A DNA stretch of 10,472 bases, taken from positions 1 through 10,472 of the forward strand of contig JASHYZ010000587.1 of assembly GCA_030042795.1 (NCBI GenBank), written 5' to 3'. The notes beneath the pieces are model-generated. The model made no database searches. It was given only the letters and a program-made list of their open reading frames with translations, and was not told where the DNA came from. Of this stretch, positions 6,183 through 10,472 are shown piece after piece; within the stretch, counting starts at the first letter, position 1; each line of letters begins with the position of its first letter. This DNA comes from Terriglobia bacterium (GTDB taxonomy: Bacteria; Acidobacteriota; Terriglobia; UBA7540). A program made the translations under genes and the position numbers.

Positions 6183-6764
6183 TCACTCCACAGAAGGCTC
6201 GGGGCGCCTATTAAACTGATTCATGGCGCTCTCAACCCCTTCGCGAATAATCACTTCAACTGCCTCTGCGGCGCGATCCACCATGTCGGCCACCGCTTCG
6301 AGTTGTCCCCGGCTGAACCGCCCCAGCACGTGGGATCTAAGGTTTGACACGGGGTGGTCGGGTTGGATGCCCATGCGAACACGGACGAACTCGTCTGACC
6401 CCAGCGCCCCGATGATCGATTTCAAGCCATTGTGGCCCCCAGCGCTTCCTCTCTTGCGGATCCGCAGGGTTCCGAACGGAATCGCCGCCTCGTCAAGCAG
6501 CACCACCAGATCATCCATCGGAGCCTCATAACGTTCCAGTAGGCGCCGGACGGACACTCCACTTAAGTTCATAAAGGTCTGTGGTTTGGCGAGCACGACC
6601 TCACAGCCGCCCATTTGCGCGTGAGCCGTCAGGGCCGCGCCTTCCGTCCGGGAAACCTCTACGCCGCACTGATCTGCCAAATGGTCAATCACCATGAAAC
6701 CGAGGTTGTGCGGGGTCAGCACATACTCATAACCAGGGTTACCGAGACCGACAATGAGTCTCAC
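6183..6764 (-). CDS. pth: Peptidyl-tRNA hydrolase
   Basis: The product has 193 residues starting at a GTG (6764) with GAGGA just upstream, the usual length for the family. It cleaves the ester bond of peptidyl-tRNAs released prematurely from ribosomes, recycling tRNA in the cytoplasm. All active-site elements are visible: GLGNPG with Asn9, catalytic His19 in TPHNLGF, Asn66 in TFMNLSG, Asp91 in VVLLDEAAIP, and Asn112 in GGHNGLKSI. RVRMGIQPD is also typical. The position, downstream of prs and rplY and immediately upstream of rpsF, matches widely conserved bacterial gene neighbourhoods. A 264-base gap separates it from rplY, large enough for its own promoter. Confidence 0.97.
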   Translation of the reverse strand: MRLIVGLGNPGYEYVLTPHNLGFMVIDHLADQCGVEVSRTEGAALTAHAQMGGCEVVLAKPQTFMNLSGVSVRRLLERYEAPMDDLVVLLDEAAIPFGTLRIRKRGSAGGHNGLKSIIGALGSDEFVRVRMGIQPDHPVSNLRSHVLGRFSRGQLEAVADMVDRAAEAVEVIIREGVESAMNQFNRRPEPSVE

Positions 6765-6863
6765 AATTCCTCAGAAGCCCCAACCGCCGCTCGGTATCAA
6801 TGGTTCGCCGGTCAGAGACCGCCGCTACAATTGATCCGGCGGGATGCGAAAAATCGGCACGTA

Positions 6864-6891
6864 TTTATCAGTCGGATAACTGTTGTCACAA
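6864..6891 (-). promoter_or_regulatory. Candidate promoter for pth-rpsF-rpsR-rplI
   Basis: In the 264-base gap between rplY and pth, TTGTGA (6886-6891) and GATAAA (6864-6869) on the minus strand are 16 bases apart, each with 4 of 6 consensus matches. The predicted start lies about 90 bases before the pth GTG. I see no convincing gene in this gap; a short minus-strand frame (6825-7016) lacks family features. Confidence 0.25.
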
Positions 6892-7028
6892 TCCTTGTGT
6901 GTTTCGTGAGTCTCGCTGTCCCAGCGCCTGATTCTAAAGGACATTCCAGCTTTGTTCGACAAGGCCCCTGCCTCAAGCAGATGTCGAAATCCTCTGCTCG
7001 AAGTGAGAAACCCCAAAACCGGACGCCA

Positions 7029-7733
7029 TTATTTCTTCTCTTTTTCGGGCTTCTTCTCTGCCTTCTCGCCGCCGCCAGCTTCGCCCTCTTCGGCCTCCTC
7101 GGCCTTACCCTTGCGAATGACCTCAGGCTCAGCGGCTTCGATTCCTTCCACACCCTCAGCCGGCTTCTCCTCCTCTGCCTTTGGCGCGATAACGTGAGCC
7201 ACCATGCGCGTAGGCTCAGTCAGCAGCTTGACTCGCTCACCCAGCGGCAAATCTCCGGCGCGGAGGGCGCTGCCAATCTTGTAATCGCTGATGTTCACGG
7301 TAATATGGTCTGGAATATCGTCTGGCAGGCACTCGATCTCGACCTCGCGGAGGAGAAACTCGAGAATTCCACCTTCGGTCTTCACACCGTACGCCTCGCC
7401 CGTGAGGTGCACCGGCACGCTGATCTTGAGCCGCGTGTCGGCTGAGACGCGGAACATGTCTACGTGCAACAGGCCGCCATGGACGGGCTCCACCTGCCAA
7501 TCAGACAGCAGCACTCGCGCTGGCGCGCGCCCTTTAATTTCCAGAGTCACCACCGTGTTGTGGCCTGACTGCGAATACAGGATCTGGGTGACCTTCTTCG
7601 GGTCAACGGACACGGGGATAGCCTGGCCCCCGCCGCCGTACACTACGCCCGGGATGCGGCCGGCGTGCCGCAAGCGGCGGGAAGCATTCTTGCCAAATTC
7701 CTCCCGGGGTTCAGCTTCAATCATCACTGGCAT
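7029..7733 (-). CDS. rplY: 50S ribosomal protein bL25, long CTC/TL5 form
   Basis: The product has 234 residues from the ATG at 7733, with GAGGAG six bases upstream. bL25 binds 5S rRNA in the central protuberance, and the long form is known as general stress protein Ctc. The N-terminal 5S-binding domain is clear: IEAEPREEFGKNASRRLRHA, then GRIPGVVYGGG, IPVSVDPKKV and LLSDWQVEPVHGGLLHVDMF. The second domain (about 98-190, ISVPVHLTGEA ... GGILEFLLREVEIECLPDDIP) is the TL5-type beta domain. The last 45 or so residues are a Glu/Lys/Ala-rich low-complexity tail ending in EKKPEKEKK. It lies 87 bases after prs, and pth follows. Confidence 0.96.
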   Translation of the reverse strand: MPVMIEAEPREEFGKNASRRLRHAGRIPGVVYGGGGQAIPVSVDPKKVTQILYSQSGHNTVVTLEIKGRAPARVLLSDWQVEPVHGGLLHVDMFRVSADTRLKISVPVHLTGEAYGVKTEGGILEFLLREVEIECLPDDIPDHITVNISDYKIGSALRAGDLPLGERVKLLTEPTRMVAHVIAPKAEEEKPAEGVEGIEAAEPEVIRKGKAEEAEEGEAGGGEKAEKKPEKEKK

Positions 7734-7757
7734 AACTTACTCCTCGTCTCGTCGAGG

Positions 7758-7811
7758 CAGTGGCAAGTGGTTGGTGGCAAGATCGTCTATCACTCCGTCA
7801 CTCGTCACTGT
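7758..7811. repeat. Degenerate inverted repeat between prs and rplY
   Basis: A left arm cagtggcaagtggttggtgg is loosely complementary to tcactccgtcactcgtcactg. The 14 bases tcactcgtcactgt (7798-7811) recur exactly at 8863-8876 on the other side of prs, so both places carry the same degenerate repeat family. Confidence 0.45.
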
Positions 7812-7820
7812 CTCCAGGCC

Positions 7821-8777
7821 TCATATAAAGAGCTTGCTTACCGAAGTCTCATCGTGGATGGAACGGATGGCCTCGGCCATCAGCGACGCAATGCTCAACA
7901 CCTTGATGCGATTGCAATTCCTGGCTTCCGGGCCAGGCGGTATGGAATTCGTGGTCACCACCTGCTCCAGGTCGGGCGAATCACAGAGTTTCCGCACCGC
8001 ATCGCCCGCAAAAACACCGTGGACACAGCAGGCATAGACGCCTACCGCACCCTTTTCCTTCAGCGCTCGCGCGCCGCGCACGATGGTGCCGCCGGTGTCA
8101 ATAAGATCATCCACCAACAGGCAAACCCGGCCCTCAACCTCACCGATAACGTTCATCACCTCAACTGTGTGGGCGTCTTCGCGCCGCTTGTCGATGATCG
8201 CCAGAGGCGCTCCCAGGCGCTTGGCAAACGCGCGGGCGCGCTCCACGCCGCCGGTGTCGGGTGAAACCACGGTGAGATTCTTCGGGTCCAGCTTCCTGAA
8301 GTAATCCACGGTGACAGGCGTGGCGTAGAGGTGGTCCACAGGAATATTAAAATAGCCCTGGATCTGGCCGGCGTGCAGATCGAGCGCCAGCACCCGGCTG
8401 GCCCCTGCTGAAGTCACTAGATCCGCCACGACCTTCGACGAGATCGGCACGCGCGGCCGATCCTTGCGGTCCTGGCGCGCATACCCGTAGTACGGCATAA
8501 CGGCCGTTATCCGATCCGCTGAGGCGCGCCGGAAAGCGTCAAGCATGATTAGGAGCTCCACCAGGTTGTCATTCACCGGACGGCAGGTGGGCTGCACCAC
8601 AAAGACATCCGCTCCGCGCACGTTTTCCAGAATCTGAATCCGCACTTCGCCGTCGGGAAACTGACCCACGTCCGCTTCGCCGACTTTGGTACCCAGGCAA
8701 GCCGCGATCTCGCGCGCCAACTCGGGGTGGGCGTTACCTGAAAAAATCTTCAGCGCGTTCCGTTTATGGCTCGCCAT
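7821..8777 (-). CDS. prs: Ribose-phosphate pyrophosphokinase (PRPP synthase)
   Basis: The product has 318 residues from the ATG at 8777, close to the usual 315. It transfers pyrophosphate from ATP to ribose 5-phosphate, giving PRPP for purine, pyrimidine, NAD, His and Trp synthesis. FPDGE (40-44), [11 protein letters not shown] (96-106), [11 protein letters not shown] (133-143), the catalytic flexible loop with Lys197 (DKRRE) and the PRPP-binding loop [10 protein letters not shown] (222-231) are all present, as is the allosteric-type class I C-terminus (VVTTNSIP ... KLF). No clear Shine-Dalgarno sequence precedes the ATG. The gene lies 106 bases after the 3' end of tRNA-Gln on the same strand and could be co-transcribed with it. 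Degenerate inverted repeats flank both ends. rplY is next. Confidence 0.97.
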   Translation of the reverse strand: MASHKRNALKIFSGNAHPELAREIAACLGTKVGEADVGQFPDGEVRIQILENVRGADVFVVQPTCRPVNDNLVELLIMLDAFRRASADRITAVMPYYGYARQDRKDRPRVPISSKVVADLVTSAGASRVLALDLHAGQIQGYFNIPVDHLYATPVTVDYFRKLDPKNLTVVSPDTGGVERARAFAKRLGAPLAIIDKRREDAHTVEVMNVIGEVEGRVCLLVDDLIDTGGTIVRGARALKEKGAVGVYACCVHGVFAGDAVRKLCDSPDLEQVVTTNSIPPGPEARNCNRIKVLSIASLMAEAIRSIHDETSVSKLFI

Positions 8778-8807
8778 TTCAAAGTCAGTAGTTCGTGGTT
8801 AGTGATA

Positions 8808-8874
8808 AGTGGCGAGTGACAAATGACAAGAACTCAGCGGCTTGCTGGTAACTTGTCACTCATCACTCGTCACT
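8808..8874. repeat. Imperfect inverted repeat (stem-loop) between tRNA-Gln and prs
   Basis: agtggcgagtgacaaatgacaag (8808-8830, split here as agtggcgagtg and acaaatgacaag) pairs with 8852-8874 at 19 of 23 positions around a 21-base loop. It lies just after the tRNA 3' end and before the prs start. No T-tract follows in the direction of transcription, so it is not an obvious terminator. It may influence tRNA 3' processing or simply be a mobile repeat. Confidence 0.6.
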
Positions 8875-8883
8875 GTTCTTCAA

Positions 8884-8957
8884 TGGCTGGGAGGCCTGGA
8901 TTCGAACCAGGGTTCCATGCTCCAAAGGCATGTGTCCTACCACTGGACGACCTCCCA
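8884..8957 (-). tRNA. tRNA-Gln (anticodon UUG)
   Basis: On the minus strand the cloverleaf is complete: acceptor TGGGAGG/CCTCCCA, D stem GTCC/GGAC with loop AGTGGTA, anticodon stem CATGC/GCATG with loop CTTTGGA, variable GAAC, and T arm CCTGG-TTCGAAT-CCAGG. The anticodon TTG (8923-8925) reads CAA. The discriminator is G (8887) and CCA is encoded (8884-8886). Total length is 74 bases with CCA. It lies between ispE and prs on the same strand. Confidence 0.97.
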
Positions 8958-9024
8958 ATGTGACCTCACCGTTTGCAACCCAGGAATTGGCCTGCGAAAA
9001 CTCTGGGAGTGCTCCAACTCCCGC

Positions 9025-9927
9025 TCAGGACTCGAACCGCAGTCTGTGATACTCTGCGCGCGAAAGCGTGCGCACTACATAACTGTGCCATGCGGGCGGA
9101 ACCCACCTGCGGCAGGAACTCATTTTGCGGGCGGAGGCAAAAATGGCGTAGACGGCGGAGCCGCTACCAGACAGGGATGCCATTTCGGCACCGGCCCGGA
9201 GGAGCTGCCGCTTCAGCTTTTGCAGCTCCGGCCACTTTGCGAAGACGACCTGCTCGAAGTCGTTTTCGGCCGCTTCCCAGCGCTGCCAAGGGAACTGTGG
9301 CCACTTGCCGAAAGAGTATATGCTACGGGGTTTCCGCCCCGCTGTCAATTGGAAATCGAACGCTGCATAGGCCTCGCGGGTTGATTGCGAAAAGCCGGGA
9401 AACACCACCAGGCAGTGCCGCTGCGGCAAGTCCGGCAACGCGTAGACTTCTTCACCGCGTCCGCAGCCGAAGGCCCGGCCACCCTCTAAGAAAAAGGGCA
9501 CATCGGACCCCAGTTCGGCGGCAAGCTCAAGCCGGGACAAAAGGGACAGACGGTCTCCGGTAAGCTTCTCGAGTGCCGTGACGGCAGCAGCGGCGTCGCT
9601 GCTGGCGCCGCCGAGGCCGCTCCCGGCCGGGATTCGCTTCTCAATCCTCACCGCGATGCTGCGCTTTAGTCCGCGAGCCTCGCACCAGCGCTGGCACGCC
9701 TTGTAGACAAGAATCTGGGGCCCGTCTGGCACGGCCGGATCATCCGAGGCTACGGTGATACGGGCCCCACCGGAGGCGGAACGTGCGCCCATGGTCACTT
9801 CGATTCGGTCAGCAAGCGAAATGGCCTGGTACACCGTGCGGAGTTCGTGGTAGCCGTCGGTGCGACGGCCAAGAATGTGTAAGCCTAAATTAATCTTGGC
9901 AAAGGCGCGGAGCCGGAGGGTAGGCAT
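9025..9927 (-). CDS. ispE: 4-diphosphocytidyl-2-C-methyl-D-erythritol kinase
   Basis: The product has 300 residues from the ATG at 9927. It phosphorylates CDP-methylerythritol on the 2-hydroxyl with ATP in the non-mevalonate (MEP) isoprenoid pathway. It is a GHMP kinase with AFAKINLGLHI (8-18, catalytic Lys11), DGYHEL (24-29), the ATP-binding loop PAGSGLGGASSDAAA (100-114), catalytic Asp142 in GSDVPFFL, AAENDFE (219-225) and the third GHMP motif SLSGSGSAVYA (251-261). The C-terminus, TLSRAEYHRLRFES, fits the family ending. There is no Shine-Dalgarno match; the bases before the ATG are pyrimidine-rich on the coding strand. tRNA-Gln and prs follow on the same strand. Upstream is a 413-base repeat-filled gap. 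Confidence 0.96.
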   Translation of the reverse strand: MPTLRLRAFAKINLGLHILGRRTDGYHELRTVYQAISLADRIEVTMGARSASGGARITVASDDPAVPDGPQILVYKACQRWCEARGLKRSIAVRIEKRIPAGSGLGGASSDAAAAVTALEKLTGDRLSLLSRLELAAELGSDVPFFLEGGRAFGCGRGEEVYALPDLPQRHCLVVFPGFSQSTREAYAAFDFQLTAGRKPRSIYSFGKWPQFPWQRWEAAENDFEQVVFAKWPELQKLKRQLLRAGAEMASLSGSGSAVYAIFASARKMSSCRRWVPPAWHSYVVRTLSRAEYHRLRFES

Positions 9928-9954
9928 GAACGGAAGGAGACAGAAGCCAGAAAA

Positions 9955-10321
9955 TAGGAGCTAGAAGTAAGAAGCAAGAATCCAGAAAGAACCCTGGTGT
10001 AAGAAGTTGGAAGCCTCGAGGTCAGGCGTCCGAGGCCGTGAGCCTAGGAACAAAGGTTCGGGCGGACAAGCTTGCGCAGGACTTTCTGTCTAACTCATCG
10101 AGTGAGTTCGAATCCGCAGTGTCCTCTTGTTAGCAGTTTGTTGAAAAACCTTGCGGAACCGTGTCATTCCGACGCCGAGACTTGCGAGGCGGAGGAATCT
10201 CGCTCTGAAACTAAAGGAAATGCGAGATTCCTCGTCGCCTATGGCTCCTCGGAATGACAGTCTGGACGAGTTTTCAACGAACTGTTAGGCGTTGCTTCGG
10301 GCTTCTTGCTTCTGGCTCCTA
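9955..10321. repeat. Purine-rich inverted-repeat pair bracketing the ispE upstream region
   Basis: Bases 9955-9980 (starting taggagctagaag) and 10296-10321 (ending ttctggctccta) are inverted repeats matching at 22 of 26 positions. Both lie in longer tracts of degenerate agaag/caagaag units (about 9930-10010 and 10293-10335). They enclose repeat copy 4 and about 110 bases (10017-10129) with a small hairpin (aactca-tgagtt) but no recognisable gene. No clear ispE promoter was found in this 413-base gap. Confidence 0.6.
10130..10287 (+). repeat. MITE-like palindromic repeat, copy 4 (short form, different termini)
   Basis: The core, from cattccgacg through ggaatctcgctctgaaac and aaatgcgagattcctcgtc to ctcctcggaatgacag, matches copies 1 and 2. 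The ends differ: tagcagtttgttgaaaa (10131-10147) and ttttcaacgaactgtta (10271-10287), inverted repeats with two mismatches in 17. The family thus shares a core but carries at least two kinds of termini. A plus-strand frame here (10072-10257) is repeat-derived. Confidence 0.8.
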
Positions 10322-10340
10322 ACTTCTGACTCCCAAGCTT

Positions 10341-10472
10341 TCAGGGCTGCGACGAATCTTCGGACTTGGGCGGCTTTCCTTTTGCCATGCGCAGTTTGAG
10401 ATCATCCAGCTTCTTCTGAAGGCTGGCGGCCTCGGTTGAGTCGAAGTCGCTGCCCACAGCCTGCGGCCATTC
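10341..10472 (-). CDS. C-terminal fragment of an unrecognised protein (gene runs off the right edge)
   Basis: Reading leftward from the window edge gives 43 codons and a TGA at 10341-10343. The peptide begins EWPQAVGSDFDSTEA and continues with a charged helical stretch ASLQKKLDDLKLRMAKGK and an acidic/Ser end KSEDSSQP. The composition and heptad-like spacing look like a genuine coiled or helical C-terminus rather than a shadow frame, and it lies on the same strand as ispE. I do not recognise the family. The start is outside the window, and a separate gene about 410 bases upstream of ispE fits this layout. Confidence 0.6.
   Translation of the reverse strand, partial: EWPQAVGSDFDSTEAASLQKKLDDLKLRMAKGKPPKSEDSSQP

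Noticed and set aside
6825..7016. Minus-strand 63-codon ORF between rplY and pth
   Set aside because: No family pattern and no good ribosome binding site; treated as intergenic.
7291..8037. Long plus-strand ORF of 248 codons opposite rplY and prs
   Set aside because: It is antisense to two confidently identified genes, crosses their intergenic gap and has a Ser/Thr/Arg-rich shadow composition.
9022..9060. T-arm-like string ggttcgagtcc on the minus strand near the ispE end
   Set aside because: It lies inside the ispE reading frame (encoding HRLRFES and stop) and no cloverleaf can be built around it.
10062..10126. Possible tRNA or tRNA remnant: gttcgaatcc-like T loop and gcggaca/tgtcctc pairing at the ends
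   Set aside because: The T stem does not pair, no D arm is present, and the length is about 65 bases; at best a decayed remnant or coincidence.
10072..10257. Plus-strand ORF of 61 codons
   Set aside because: Its C-terminal half (EAEESRSETKGNARFLV) is repeat core read through; nearly the same peptide appears in the frame crossing copy 2.

Overview
The window reads like chromosomal DNA of a GC-rich soil-type bacterium, most probably an Acidobacteriota (Terriglobia-like) genome. This is an inference from three things: the conserved order ispE - tRNA-Gln - prs - rplY - pth - rpsF - rpsR - rplI, a secreted protein with sequence patterns I associate with acidobacterial paralogue families, and abundant short palindromic intergenic repeats. 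No search could be run, so the taxonomic call is tentative.

Right part (about 4460-9930), all on the minus strand and transcribed right to left: ispE (isoprenoid precursor synthesis), tRNA-Gln(UUG), prs (PRPP synthesis), rplY/ctc (bL25), pth (peptidyl-tRNA hydrolase), rpsF (bS6), rpsR (bS18), rplI (bL9). This is a translation and core-metabolism block. All four ribosomal proteins carry low-complexity extensions. The rpsF-rpsR junction contains a 218-base palindromic element.

Left part (about 1-4100) is accessory. It holds the 5' end of a probable SAM-dependent methyltransferase gene at the left edge (minus strand, positions 1-108), a secreted or envelope protein of unknown function (minus), an orphan radical SAM protein with a C-terminal cysteine cluster (plus, divergent from the secreted protein), and a putative lipoprotein of unknown function (minus, convergent with the radical SAM gene). 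At the right edge, positions 10341-10472 are the 3' end of an unrecognised minus-strand gene.

Between the genes lie four copies of one MITE-like repeat family (122-349, 1397-1544, 4208-4405, 10130-10287), an unrelated palindromic element (5511-5728), and two kinds of degenerate short inverted repeats (around prs, and in the ispE upstream region). The repeats supply spurious start codons and short false ORFs, so the starts of the secreted protein and of bS18 have been moved inward here. I see no CRISPR array, transposase, phage gene or recognisable defence system. The most interesting material is the repeat architecture and the orphan radical SAM gene.
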